Translations under genes and position numbers: made by a program | From: JAVBPA01 sp031549925 | Lineage (GTDB): Bacteria; Bacillota; Clostridia; Oscillospirales; CAG-272 | Direction of reading: 5' to 3' | NCBI GenBank assembly: GCA_031549925.1 | Contig: JAVBPA010000031.1 | Span: 1 to 35,728, forward strand | Length of the DNA: 35,728 nucleotides | Shown here: piece by piece, positions 16,963 through 25,012 of the stretch | How positions within the stretch are numbered: position 1 is the stretch's first letter | Layout: each line of letters starts with the position of its first letter | The notes under the pieces: model-generated | The model's input: the letters and a program-made list of their open reading frames with translations, nothing else | Databases searched by the model: none | What the model was told of the DNA's origin: nothing

Positions 16963-17181
16963 AAAAACCGTTTTTTATTATAATATCCGTTAAAATATTA
17001 AATTTTCTTTTTTGTTTTCTTTGTTATTTGAATTTTGTTTTCTGTACTGGTTATATCAGATTTTTTGTAAAATCAATATTTTGTAAGGTTGCCCACTGGA
17101 CAAACCGTGACATTAGGCACACCGTGGCATTTAACAAAATCATCAAATTTAACGGCTTGCCGGAGCGTCACACCCTATTTT
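16963..17181 (-). other. Unexplained 219-bp gap between murE and murF
   Basis: Genes in this cluster are otherwise closer together. The murE-proximal half (about 17080-17175) is richer in GC than its surroundings and holds two direct copies of CACGG (minus strand: GCCACGGTGTG and GTCACGGTTTG). No ORF or clear terminator is visible. It could hold a small RNA, a regulatory leader or a decayed insertion. Confidence 0.3.
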
Positions 17182-18639
17182 CTATATTGAAGATTCAGCT
17201 TCTTTTACAATGGATATTTCGTCGAAGGGGAATTTTCCGCTTTTTGTTATTTCGTATTTTTCATGTCCTTTACCGCAAAGTAAAATAATATCACCCTCAG
17301 AAGCGTTTCTGATTGCCCATTTTATAGCTTCCCGCCTTGATTCAATGACTATGTGCGGTTTTTCGCGGTCAACGCCTCTAATAATTTCAGCGATGATTTC
17401 AGACGGTTCCTCGCTTCTGCTGTTATCGCTTGTGATTATTACAAAATCCGCGAGTTTTGAGGCAATTCTTCCCATAGCCGGACGTTTTGCCCTGTCGCGG
17501 TCTCCTCCGCATCCGAAAAGTACTGTCAGGCGCTGGTTTGCCGTCATCAGCGAACGGGCGGTAGTTAAAATGTTTTCAAGCGCGTCCGGAGTATGGGCAA
17601 AATCAATAAATACCGAAATATCATTCCTAATCAGGCGTACCTTTTCAAATCTGCCCGGAACTCCCGTCATGCTCATAAGCGCGTTTCTTATATCTTTCGC
17701 TCCGATTCCGCAAAGAAACGCCGCCGAAGCCGCCGCCAGAGAATTGGAAACGTTAAACATCCCGGGCATGGAAATTTTAATACGGATCAATGTGTTTTGG
17801 GCTAAAAAAACGTAGCCGCTTCCCTCGATTCCGCCGTTTGTTACCGATTTTGCCAAAAAATCCGCAGTAATATCGGATCCGGCCGAAAAATAATATTTAT
17901 CGCAGGGAGATTCGTTGTACATTAGTTTACCGTAAACATCGTCGGAATTGAATAATCCTGTTTTGCATGATTTAAACAAACGGGCTTTTGCGGAAAAATA
18001 TTCTTCCATTGAACCGTGGAAATCCAAATGCTCTGGAGTTAAATTTGTAAATATTCCGATATCAAATATAACCGGAGCCAGTTTATCAAATGCCAGCGCA
18101 TGGGAGGAGGCTTCCATTACAACATATTCCGCTCCGCTTCTGACTAAATCCTGCAATACGGGATAAAAAACATGCGGATCAGGGGTAGTTAACAATCCGG
18201 TAGTCGTTCCTATCAAAGCGGCTTTTTTACCCGCTTCTTTCAATATTGAATAAAGCATGTGAGCTGTTGTGGTCTTGCCGTTTGTTCCGGTAACTGCTAA
18301 AAATTTCAGTTTCGATACCGGATTGCCGCAGTAATTATTATAAATGTAAGCAGCGGCGGCTCTGGTATTCCGGACTACCACAAAATCCCTGCCCTCGCTT
18401 TTTATGAGATCGGCAGATTCCGGTTCAAGCAGCCCTTCCTGCACCAATATCACGGAAGCGCCCAGTTCGACAGCCTGCGGAATATAGTCGTGACCGTCGC
18501 TGTGAAGCCCCCGGATACATATGAACAAGCACCCGGGAACACACTGGCTGCTCATGCTTATTACTTCTGATATTTGGATATCTTTGTCTGATGATGAATA
18601 TATAATTTCAATACCGCAAAAAAGTTCGCCCAAAGTCAT
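17182..18639 (-). CDS. murE: MurE, UDP-MurNAc-dipeptide ligase (probably meso-DAP type)
   Basis: ATP-dependent ligase adding the third residue of the peptidoglycan stem peptide to UDP-MurNAc-L-Ala-D-Glu. With the start chosen here it has 485 residues. Motifs: ATP loop AVTGTNGKTTTAHML (115-129), EASSHAL, FTNLTPEHLDFHGSMEEY (198-214), FIDFAHTPDALEN and FGCGGDRDRAKRP. The specificity loop reads SDNSRSEEP (404-412). The arginine matches the DNPR motif of meso-diaminopimelate enzymes, with Ser replacing the usual Pro, so DAP rather than lysine is likely. Start: ATG 18639 lies 8-9 bases after GGGGGG. ATG 18645 is too close to that site, and a longer frame reaches 18684. Confidence 0.95.
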   Translation of the reverse strand: MTLGELFCGIEIIYSSSDKDIQISEVISMSSQCVPGCLFICIRGLHSDGHDYIPQAVELGASVILVQEGLLEPESADLIKSEGRDFVVVRNTRAAAAYIYNNYCGNPVSKLKFLAVTGTNGKTTTAHMLYSILKEAGKKAALIGTTTGLLTTPDPHVFYPVLQDLVRSGAEYVVMEASSHALAFDKLAPVIFDIGIFTNLTPEHLDFHGSMEEYFSAKARLFKSCKTGLFNSDDVYGKLMYNESPCDKYYFSAGSDITADFLAKSVTNGGIEGSGYVFLAQNTLIRIKISMPGMFNVSNSLAAASAAFLCGIGAKDIRNALMSMTGVPGRFEKVRLIRNDISVFIDFAHTPDALENILTTARSLMTANQRLTVLFGCGGDRDRAKRPAMGRIASKLADFVIITSDNSRSEEPSEIIAEIIRGVDREKPHIVIESRREAIKWAIRNASEGDIILLCGKGHEKYEITKSGKFPFDEISIVKEAESSI

Positions 18640-18733
18640 ATACATGTACCCCCCGAAATGTGTTTTTCTTAATATGAAAATCAAAAAATCCTTTACACAT
18701 TCCGGCGGGTAAATTCCGCTTTTTTGCTTTTTT

Positions 18734-18763
18734 ATAATATTGGTCTGATATCTAATTTTTCAA
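18734..18763 (-). promoter_or_regulatory. Possible SigA promoter upstream of murE
   Basis: On the minus strand, TTGAAA (18763-18758), an 18-base spacer and TATTAT (18739-18734), in the 140-bp gap between the PBP gene and murE. Confidence 0.5.
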
Positions 18764-18779
18764 TTCAATAAGCTTTGAT

Positions 18780-21041
18780 TCAGTCTATGTTTGTCGCGTC
18801 GCTGTCGCCTATGAAACGCATTGTAACCGTTATAACTGTTCCGTGCGAAACCCTTTCGCCCGCAGCCGGGTACTGCGAAACCGCAACGGCTCCTGTTCCC
18901 GCAGCGCCTTCTAAAATAATGTTTAAGCCTGAGTTTATTATCTCAGCGTTAGCTTGAGCCGCTGTTCTCCCCAATACATTCGGAACTTCTACATCCGCAT
19001 CCGGAATAGCTGTCCCCGAGTATAAGATTATATTTGCGTTGCTCTTGTTTATAGTGCTTCCGCCTATAGGTATCTGATGTGTTACCTTGTCTCCCGAGCC
19101 TTCAACTTTATATGAAATTCCACGGTTTTTTAAATCTCTCGTGACTTCCGTTAAAGTAAGACCTACGTAATTGCGGAGTGTGGAGGTTAAATTCTTCTCT
19201 TCTTCTTCGGTATATTTACGTTCAACTCCGAGATAGGGCAGCGCTTCGCTCATAAAAGACGCAACATACGGGGCTGCGACATAGCTTCCGTAAATATTAA
19301 CGCATTTAGGCTGGTCTACTATAATTATTATAGCGATTTTGGGGTCATCGGCAGGTGCGTAGCCTATACATGATCCCACACGCAGATATGTCTGACCATC
19401 TTCATTGCGTTTATCCGTAACTTCTGAGGTACCTGTTTTAGCCGCGATTTTATAACCTGCGACATAGGCGTTGCGCGCTCCGCCGTCGGTTGCGACACCC
19501 TCTTCAAGGACGTTTGTTATCTGACGGCATACTTCGGTGCTTATAACCTGGCGTTTGATATCTGTTTCATAGTTTTTTACAACATTTCCGTCTTTGTCTA
19601 TTAAAGAATCCATAAAGTGAGGGGTAACCAAATACCCGCCGTTAGCAACGGCACATATTGCCGTCAATTGCTGGAGCGGGGAAATCTTAAATGTCTGACC
19701 GAATGAATAAACAGCTAATTCAACGGTGTTGAAACCCGCGAAATCATGGAAAATCGGGCTAGCCTCACCGGGTAAATCAACTCCGGTTTTTTCGGTATAA
19801 TTAAAAGCCTGGAAATATTTATAAAATGATTCTTTCCCGAGTCTTTCAACCGCTTGCATAAGCGTAGGATTGCATGATTGCTGGAGACCTCTCGCGTATG
19901 TCATGGTACCGTGTCCGGTTGTTTTATGACAGCTTATATTGCGCCCCGCAACTTTATAATAACCGGGACAGTTAAACATATCTTCCCAGCTCACGGCTTT
20001 TTCCTCGACTGCCGCCGCGCTTGTTATAATTTTAAACGTGGACCCCGGTTCGTATAAATCACTCACAGCTTTGTTGTTCCACATTTTATAAAGCATATTC
20101 ATAAGCTCTTTATTATATTCATCAGTTCCCTCCGGTAAACTCATGGCATCGAAGATAACCTGCGAATATTGGTCAAGAACATAAGGCGTATTTAAATCGA
20201 AGTTCGGGTATGTCGCGCACCCAAGCACTCCTCCCGTTTCAACATCCATAACAATACCTACGACGCGGTTATCAGCCTCAGATTCGACAAAAGTTTCCTC
20301 AAGCTGCTTTTCTAGTATACGCTGCAAGGTAACGTCAAGCGTTGTAACGAGACTGTATCCGTCCTGGGCGGGTATGTATGTTTCATATTTTGTGGCAAGG
20401 CTTTCTCCGTTCGCGTTCTTTGCCGTTATATATCTGCCGGGAACGCCTGTCATATCGGTATTGTAGTACATTTCGAGACCGAGCAGACCTCCGTCAGTTC
20501 CGACAAAGCCGATAACATGGGAAGCAAGTGTTCCGTAGGGATAATATCTTTTAAGGGAGGGTTCGAGATGTATCGAAGTAGCCAGATTATTATCTGAAAT
20601 AAATGTTCTGATAATATCCGCCGTTTCCTCCGTTACGTTTCTCTTTATAGTCCTGTCTGCCTTGGTACTGTAATTTACGATATTATTGTATATATCATCT
20701 TTTTTTAATCCTAAAATATCGGCAAGCCCTGCTGAAATTAAATTTAGCGTCACTTTGTTGTCTTCAATTTTATAAATATCTTTCGGAGAAACAAAAACAC
20801 GGTAAACTGTCTCGTTTGCCGCGAGTTTTGTCATATTACGGTCATAGATAGAACCTCTTGCGGAAGAAACAAGGCTTTCCGCCTGAATATTATCGATAAC
20901 CTGCTCCTGATACTTGTCGTAGCTTAAAATCTGTAAAAAAAACAGTCTTACGATGACGACAACACAGCCGATTACACAAACCATAATCAAGAAAAAGCTG
21001 CGTCCGGGAATAAACCGGTTTTTTTGAGGTGTAGCAGGCAT
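18780..21041 (-). CDS. pbpB/spoVD: Class B penicillin-binding protein with two PASTA domains (PBP2B/SpoVD type)
   Basis: Septal or spore-cortex transpeptidase that cross-links peptidoglycan, partner of FtsW. The 753-residue protein has a short cytoplasmic tail, one membrane helix (about 15-36), a dimerisation domain and a transpeptidase domain with STFK at 334-337 (catalytic Ser334), SCN at 389-391 and KTGT at 535-538. Two PASTA domains follow (about 627-685 and 692-748); the second begins VEVPNVLGRTAAQANAEI. Two PASTA domains match Bacillus PBP2B better than SpoVD, which has one, but the family cannot be split safely here. AAAGGAG precedes the ATG at 21041; an in-frame ATG at 21056 overlaps that site. 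Confidence 0.93.
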   Translation of the reverse strand: MPATPQKNRFIPGRSFFLIMVCVIGCVVVIVRLFFLQILSYDKYQEQVIDNIQAESLVSSARGSIYDRNMTKLAANETVYRVFVSPKDIYKIEDNKVTLNLISAGLADILGLKKDDIYNNIVNYSTKADRTIKRNVTEETADIIRTFISDNNLATSIHLEPSLKRYYPYGTLASHVIGFVGTDGGLLGLEMYYNTDMTGVPGRYITAKNANGESLATKYETYIPAQDGYSLVTTLDVTLQRILEKQLEETFVESEADNRVVGIVMDVETGGVLGCATYPNFDLNTPYVLDQYSQVIFDAMSLPEGTDEYNKELMNMLYKMWNNKAVSDLYEPGSTFKIITSAAAVEEKAVSWEDMFNCPGYYKVAGRNISCHKTTGHGTMTYARGLQQSCNPTLMQAVERLGKESFYKYFQAFNYTEKTGVDLPGEASPIFHDFAGFNTVELAVYSFGQTFKISPLQQLTAICAVANGGYLVTPHFMDSLIDKDGNVVKNYETDIKRQVISTEVCRQITNVLEEGVATDGGARNAYVAGYKIAAKTGTSEVTDKRNEDGQTYLRVGSCIGYAPADDPKIAIIIIVDQPKCVNIYGSYVAAPYVASFMSEALPYLGVERKYTEEEEKNLTSTLRNYVGLTLTEVTRDLKNRGISYKVEGSGDKVTHQIPIGGSTINKSNANIILYSGTAIPDADVEVPNVLGRTAAQANAEIINSGLNIILEGAAGTGAVAVSQYPAAGERVSHGTVITVTMRFIGDSDATNID

Positions 21042-21052
21042 TTTATCTCCTT

Positions 21053-21189
21053 TCATTTACAAATCTGTCTTTTAAATAATATATATCATTCGCCTTACTT
21101 TATATTTATTTTAATTTCAGCTCATTTACTAATCTGTTTTTAATAATATATATTATTCGCCTTACTTTATATTTATTTTAATTTCAGCT
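21053..21189 (-). repeat. Two tandem copies of a ~69-bp unit between ftsL-like and the PBP gene
   Basis: Plus-strand units begin TCATTTAC at 21053 and 21122 and both run through TTCGCCTTACTTTATATTT to TTTCAGC with only a few differences. The 5' edge (minus sense) of the first unit includes the last codons and stop (AGC TGA) of the ftsL-like gene. The second copy ends at the ribosome binding site of the PBP gene. Confidence 0.85.
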
Positions 21190-21987
21190 TATATATTCCC
21201 ACAATTCACCGATTTTTTTTGAAATGGTTTTTCTCAATTCATCAAGCGGCTTAATTTTATCGAGTATTCCTTCCTCCGCCGATTCCGCCAATTCAATTTT
21301 ATCGTTGTTTTCTATGCTTATGTATTGATGGGAAACTACGTCGCTTTTTACCATACCCAACACGGTAACAGCGTATTCCTCTATGTATTTCAAATCATTT
21401 TTTTTATCAAGCGCGGCTTCAAGATCGGCTTTTTCGGATTGCAAAACCTTCAGGCGGGATTTAAAATTGGAAATATCTCTCTGGTAATTGTCCAGTATTA
21501 CCACGTTATATAATAAATACAAAAAAAGTACGGTGCATAATCCCGATATAAGTATAATTTTGACGGGGAACGGCTTTCTCTCATCAGCTTTAATTGTGCG
21601 TATACGCTGCTCCGGTTCGTATGTGCCCAGAGCGTTTTTCGCGGCTCTTCTTGCCTCCGCTCTTTCTTTTGCCGAAAGCTGTTTTGCGGGGATTGAAAGA
21701 GGCTGCGGTATTGCGCGTAAACCATCTGCCGATAACGGATTCGCTTGCGGTCTCCTCGGTGTTCCGACTCCGGGTCTTTGATTATACTGAGCTTGCAGGT
21801 TCTGCCGGTTTGTATCCGCCGATATATTGTTTTTATTTCTTTGTTTTCCCGCGGAAATATTTTTTTTGTTCTTTGTTTTATCTTTATAAATGCTTATACT
21901 TTCCCTCGGTCTCGGAACATCCATTGTTATTTCGTATGTACGTTCCATCCGGACTCCGTCATTCACTTTTTTAAGCTGATAATTCAT
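21184..21987 (-). CDS. ftsL: FtsL-like bitopic division protein with long N-terminal extension
   Basis: Placed between rsmH and the class B PBP, the standard ftsL position. The 267 residues comprise a basic, disordered cytoplasmic part of about 140 residues rich in Asn, Gln, Pro and Arg, one membrane helix (about 143-164, IILISGLCTVLFLYLLYNVV) and a coiled coil (about 168-197, FKSRLKVLQSEKADLEAALDKK), then a short outer region. FtsL proteins are usually near 100-120 residues, so the N-terminal extension and an acidic tail are extra. It would link FtsQ/DivIB to the FtsW-PBP pair. AAAGGAG precedes the ATG. The name rests on topology and position, because FtsL sequences diverge strongly. Confidence 0.75.
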   Translation of the reverse strand: MNYQLKKVNDGVRMERTYEITMDVPRPRESISIYKDKTKNKKNISAGKQRNKNNISADTNRQNLQAQYNQRPGVGTPRRPQANPLSADGLRAIPQPLSIPAKQLSAKERAEARRAAKNALGTYEPEQRIRTIKADERKPFPVKIILISGLCTVLFLYLLYNVVILDNYQRDISNFKSRLKVLQSEKADLEAALDKKNDLKYIEEYAVTVLGMVKSDVVSHQYISIENNDKIELAESAEEGILDKIKPLDELRKTISKKIGELWEYIS

Positions 21988-22029
21988 ACTATTTCCGCTC
22001 CTTTCGGCTGATTATTTATACTTCTGCTT

Positions 22030-22989
22030 TTATATATGCTCCGCTATTCTAAGCTTCGCGCTCCTGGAACGCGGATTCATACCGATTTCCTCATCGGAGG
22101 GAAGCAGTAGATCTTCTTTTATACGTTTAAGCTGCGGTTTTTTTCCGCAGATACAAACCGGAAACGACGGAGGGCACGAACAAGGATTATATAAATCGGC
22201 GAATGTACGTTTTACAATTCTGTCCTCAAGCGAATGGAAGGTGATAACGGCAAATCTTCCGTCCTTGTTCATTTTTTCGCAAAGTGATCTTATCGCCGGC
22301 TCGATAACGTCAAGTTCTTTGTTTACTTCAATTCTAACGGCTTGAAAGCTGCGTTTTGCCGGATGATGACCTCCGGATCTCGCAGCCGCCGGTATAGCAT
22401 TTTTTATAATCGATGAAAGCTCGGCGGTCGTTTCTATTTTCTTTTTTTCGCGGGCATAAATTATAGCTGAGGCTATTCTCGGCGCGAATTTTTCTTCCCC
22501 GTATTCGTAAAGAATACGTTTTAATTCATTTTCTGCGTAACCGTTGACTACATCATAGGCTGAAAACGGAATTGAAGCATCCATTCTCATATCAAGCGGC
22601 GAATCCTTTGTATAGGAAAAGCCCCTTTCGGCGTTGTCAAGCTGATATGACGAAACACCCAAATCTATAAGAACGCCGTCGACTGCCTGTCCGCTAAGAA
22701 AATCCGCCGTATTTACAAAATTTGATTTTACCACCGTAACCAGTCCGCCGAAAACAGAAAGTCTTTCTCTTAAAACTTTAACCGCGTCGCCGTCCTGATC
22801 GACTGTCAGCAAATGGCCGTTTTCTAGTCTCTTCGCTATTTCAAAAGAATGACCTCCGCCGCCCCCGGTACAATCCACATAAAAACCGCCGGGTTTTATA
22901 TTTAACGCTTTTATACATTCTTTCAGCATAACGGGATTATGCGAAAATTGCTCGTTTATATTTCCGTTTTCAATATCTTTTGCCATCAT
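22030..22989 (-). CDS. rsmH: RsmH, 16S rRNA (cytosine-1402-N4)-methyltransferase
   Basis: SAM-dependent methyltransferase that modifies C1402 in the decoding centre of 16S rRNA, traditionally the first or second gene of the dcw cluster (mraW). The 319 residues match. FSHNPVMLKECIKAL is the conserved start of the fold, VDCTGGGGGHSFEIA is the SAM-binding loop, and LIDLGVSSYQLD, ERGFSYTKDSPLDMRMD and FQAVRIEVNKEL are family signatures. Met1 and Met2 are both possible starts and no convincing ribosome binding site is visible. mraZ, usually directly upstream, is absent; a GNAT gene lies there instead, 215 bp away. Confidence 0.97.
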   Translation of the reverse strand: MMAKDIENGNINEQFSHNPVMLKECIKALNIKPGGFYVDCTGGGGGHSFEIAKRLENGHLLTVDQDGDAVKVLRERLSVFGGLVTVVKSNFVNTADFLSGQAVDGVLIDLGVSSYQLDNAERGFSYTKDSPLDMRMDASIPFSAYDVVNGYAENELKRILYEYGEEKFAPRIASAIIYAREKKKIETTAELSSIIKNAIPAAARSGGHHPAKRSFQAVRIEVNKELDVIEPAIRSLCEKMNKDGRFAVITFHSLEDRIVKRTFADLYNPCSCPPSFPVCICGKKPQLKRIKEDLLLPSDEEIGMNPRSRSAKLRIAEHI

Positions 22990-23157
22990 TGTACCATATG
23001 TTTATTATGAATTTTTAAATTTTTTGTATAATCTGTATTATTTGACTCAGGTTTTTATTACTTTAATTTCCAAATTTATATAAACATATCCGATAATAAA
23101 AACGAATTTTGAATGTTAATTTATAATACAGTATTATTTTAATATACGATTTTTAAT

Positions 23158-23235
23158 GAATAAAGTTTTCATCATATTTTAGAGAATAAAACTTTCATCA
23201 TATTTTACAGAATAAAACTTTCATCGTATTTCAAT
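23158..23235 (-). repeat. Three tandem copies of a 26-bp unit at the 3' end of a GNAT gene
   Basis: Units start (plus strand) GAATAAA at 23158, 23184 and 23210 and read GAATAAAACTTTCATCATATT with small changes. The copy at 23210 encodes the end of the acetyltransferase (KYDESFIL and stop). The other two lie directly after the stop codon and are not translated in that frame. Confidence 0.85.
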
Positions 23236-23744
23236 AAAATGGCTTTCCATCTCTCAGCCATATCCTCTTTATATAAATACGGATAAAAACCCAGCTTTAA
23301 ATATATCGCTATTGCCGAAACACGGAAATCGTCTGTTGACAAGTCGGCTTCGCATACTCCGTATCCGATAAATTTTTTCACCGCTTCAGCGCATACCGCG
23401 TGTCCCAGTTTTAGTCCCCTTTTGTCTGCCCTGACGGATACCATATGTAAATTTCCGCGCTTTTTTATCGGATCAATGCAGGCGGAGGCTGTTCCGCAAA
23501 TCAATCCGGTTTCCTTTTCCCGTATACATATTATATTTTTAGGCGAAAGCGGGAGAGGCGGAGAAAAAAGCATAGCTGAAATGAATTCGTCCCTGGTCCA
23601 TAATCTTCCGGTTAAATCGATACTGACAGCACACCAAGAATCTATCATATCAAATTCCAGCGGACATATTTCAAATTTATCGTTTAATTTGTAATCAACA
23701 TTCCCTCTGTTACCGGGCTTCCAAATCATTTTTAATTGATCCAT
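23205..23744 (-). CDS. GNAT family N-acetyltransferase
   Basis: A 179-residue protein of the GCN5-related acetyltransferase fold, acting on an unknown acceptor with acetyl-CoA. Visible are the central strands (IICIREKETGLICGTASACID), then NLHMVSVRADKRGLKLGHAVC (about residues 98-118), with the R-G-x-x-L-G acetyl-CoA loop. AIAIYLKLGFYPYLY is the typical C-terminal helix-strand (Y-x-K-L-G-F). GGAGG lies 12 bases before the ATG. The gene lies between coaD and rsmH on the same strand. Its C-terminal codons belong to a 26-bp unit repeated twice more after the stop. Confidence 0.85.
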   Translation of the reverse strand: MDQLKMIWKPGNRGNVDYKLNDKFEICPLEFDMIDSWCAVSIDLTGRLWTRDEFISAMLFSPPLPLSPKNIICIREKETGLICGTASACIDPIKKRGNLHMVSVRADKRGLKLGHAVCAEAVKKFIGYGVCEADLSTDDFRVSAIAIYLKLGFYPYLYKEDMAERWKAILLKYDESFIL

Positions 23745-23778
23745 TTATAAAAACATTCCTCCGTATTAATATCTAAAA

Positions 23779-23822
23779 CCGCCGCTTCTTACTTGTCTCA
23801 ATATAAAATGCGGCGATTTTTT
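23779..23822. terminator. Possible hairpin terminator between coaD and the GNAT gene
   Basis: CGCCGC (23780-23785) can pair with GCGGCG (23810-23815). The loop is 24 bases. In the minus direction the stem is followed only by a short GGTTTTAG. In the plus direction it has a run of seven T, but no plus-strand gene ends here. A weak call. Confidence 0.35.
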
Positions 23823-23825
23823 TAT

Positions 23826-24332
23826 TTAATTATATTTATTTTCAGCGCACTGCGTTATATACGGTATAATCTCAGGCGGAACATAACCAGTGAGAGAGCG
23901 GTTATATTTTATAAGTTCCCGGACGACGGTCGAGCTTATATGCTGAAACTCGGCACGCGCGGGTATGATTACAGTTTCAATTTTTTTGTCAAAGCTGCGC
24001 TGTATAAGCGAAAGCCAGTATTCATAATCAAAATCAGTCGCATTTCTCGCCCCCTTGACCAGCGCGTCAATATTATTATCAAGATAATACTGAGCCAAAA
24101 AGCCCGAGGAAAGCGAATATACGACACGTTCCGCCGCAAATTCGGCATTGATTTTTTCACATACAAGCTTTAACATATAAAGCCGCTGCCCGCCGGTAAA
24201 AAGCTTATTCTTTTCACTGTTGTCAAAAATGACCGCATGTACTTCGTCAAACAAGCAGGCGCTTCTGTAAATCATATCATAATGACCAAGAGTTATGGGA
24301 TCAAACGAACCCGGTATCAAAACTTTTTTCAT
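23826..24332 (-). CDS. coaD: CoaD, pantetheine-phosphate adenylyltransferase
   Basis: Transfers AMP from ATP to 4'-phosphopantetheine, giving dephospho-CoA, the penultimate step of coenzyme A synthesis. With the start at ATG 24332 the protein is 168 residues, close to the usual 160. MKKVLIPGSFDPITLGHYDMI contains the nucleotidyl-transferase motif T-x-G-H (14-17), GARNATDFDYEYWL is the phosphopantetheine-binding segment and HISSTVVREL is the conserved ISSSxVR-type loop. The frame extends upstream to 24380, but those 16 residues do not fit the family. The ribosome binding site before 24332 is weak. Confidence 0.95.
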   Translation of the reverse strand: MKKVLIPGSFDPITLGHYDMIYRSACLFDEVHAVIFDNSEKNKLFTGGQRLYMLKLVCEKINAEFAAERVVYSLSSGFLAQYYLDNNIDALVKGARNATDFDYEYWLSLIQRSFDKKIETVIIPARAEFQHISSTVVRELIKYNRSLTGYVPPEIIPYITQCAENKYN

Positions 24333-24448
24333 ATCTTTTTTATTATCTGTTTTTATTGAACAGTGATTATATATTACCAAAAGGCGGCGTCAACCCCTTG
24401 CTTTAATAATAGGGATATAAACTTCAAACCTTTCAAAGTAAGAGTGAA

Positions 24449-24500
24449 GTTAAAGTTAAAGTTAACTAAAACCAAAACCAAAACTAAAAATAAAAATCAA
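24449..24500 (-). repeat. Degenerate hexamer repeat next to the dCMP deaminase stop
   Basis: On the plus strand, GTTAAA units, then AAAACC and AAAAAT units, run up to and just into the stop codon of the deaminase gene at 24497. Simple sequence of the kind produced by strand slippage. Confidence 0.6.
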
Positions 24501-24985
24501 TAACCGAACTGTCCGTTGATGCTGTCGTCGTTGAATATCCAGTCACGGACGTTTATAGTTCTGTATTTTGTTTCCGTATCGCGTATTATAACAGTCGTGA
24601 TTCCCGCATTGATTATCATCCGCTTGCACATACCGCAGGAATTTGTATCGTTCAGGAGCTGATTTGTTGAGGGATCAATACATGACATATACAATGTTGA
24701 ATCAAGCATCATATCGCGTGAAGCGGCTATAATCGCATTTGCTTCGGCGTGAAGCGATCTGCACATCTCATATCTTTCGCCTCTCGGTATATTAAGCTTA
24801 TCTCTTATACAATAATTCAAATCAGAACAATTTTTTCTCCCTCTCGGAGCTCCGTTATAACCTGTAGATATAATCGTATCGTTCTTTACAATAATTGCTC
24901 CGAAACGTTTGCGCAGGCAAGTTCCGCGTTCGGAAACAGTTTGAGCTATATCAAGATAATAATTATTTTTTGAAACACGTTCCAT
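24497..24985 (-). CDS. comEB: Deoxycytidylate (dCMP) deaminase family protein
   Basis: Zinc-dependent deaminase, probably converting dCMP to dUMP for thymidylate synthesis. The 162 residues match the family. Zinc and catalytic residues are visible as HAEANAI (His79, Glu81) and SCGMC (Cys117, Cys120). GAIIVKNDTIISTGYNGAPRGRKNC is the typical dCMP deaminase substrate-loop region and separates it from cytidine deaminase and from tRNA adenosine deaminase. The usual PCxxC is SCxxC here. GGAG lies 13 bases before the ATG. The comEB symbol follows the Bacillus homologue; it does not imply a role in competence. Confidence 0.88.
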   Translation of the reverse strand: MERVSKNNYYLDIAQTVSERGTCLRKRFGAIIVKNDTIISTGYNGAPRGRKNCSDLNYCIRDKLNIPRGERYEMCRSLHAEANAIIAASRDMMLDSTLYMSCIDPSTNQLLNDTNSCGMCKRMIINAGITTVIIRDTETKYRTINVRDWIFNDDSINGQFGY

Positions 24986-25012
24986 TATGATTTAATATCT
25001 CCAAATGTTTTT

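Noticed and set aside
17210..17815. 201-codon plus-strand ORF
   Set aside because: It is a shadow frame opposite murE, where the minus-strand motifs are unambiguous.
21594..21974. 126-codon plus-strand ORF
   Set aside because: It lies opposite the low-complexity part of the ftsL-like gene; composition alone explains it.
22988..22996. TGGTACAAT as extended -10 promoter for rsmH
   Set aside because: It overlaps the rsmH start codon, so transcripts from it would lack the start; no usable later start exists before the conserved HNPV motif.
23158..23235. CRISPR-like array
   Set aside because: The three units are directly adjacent with no spacers, and no cas gene is present.
24333..24380. Longer N-terminus of CoaD (16 extra residues)
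   Set aside because: CoaD proteins begin right before the K-V-L-I-P-G-S-F-D-P strand, so ATG 24332 fits better.
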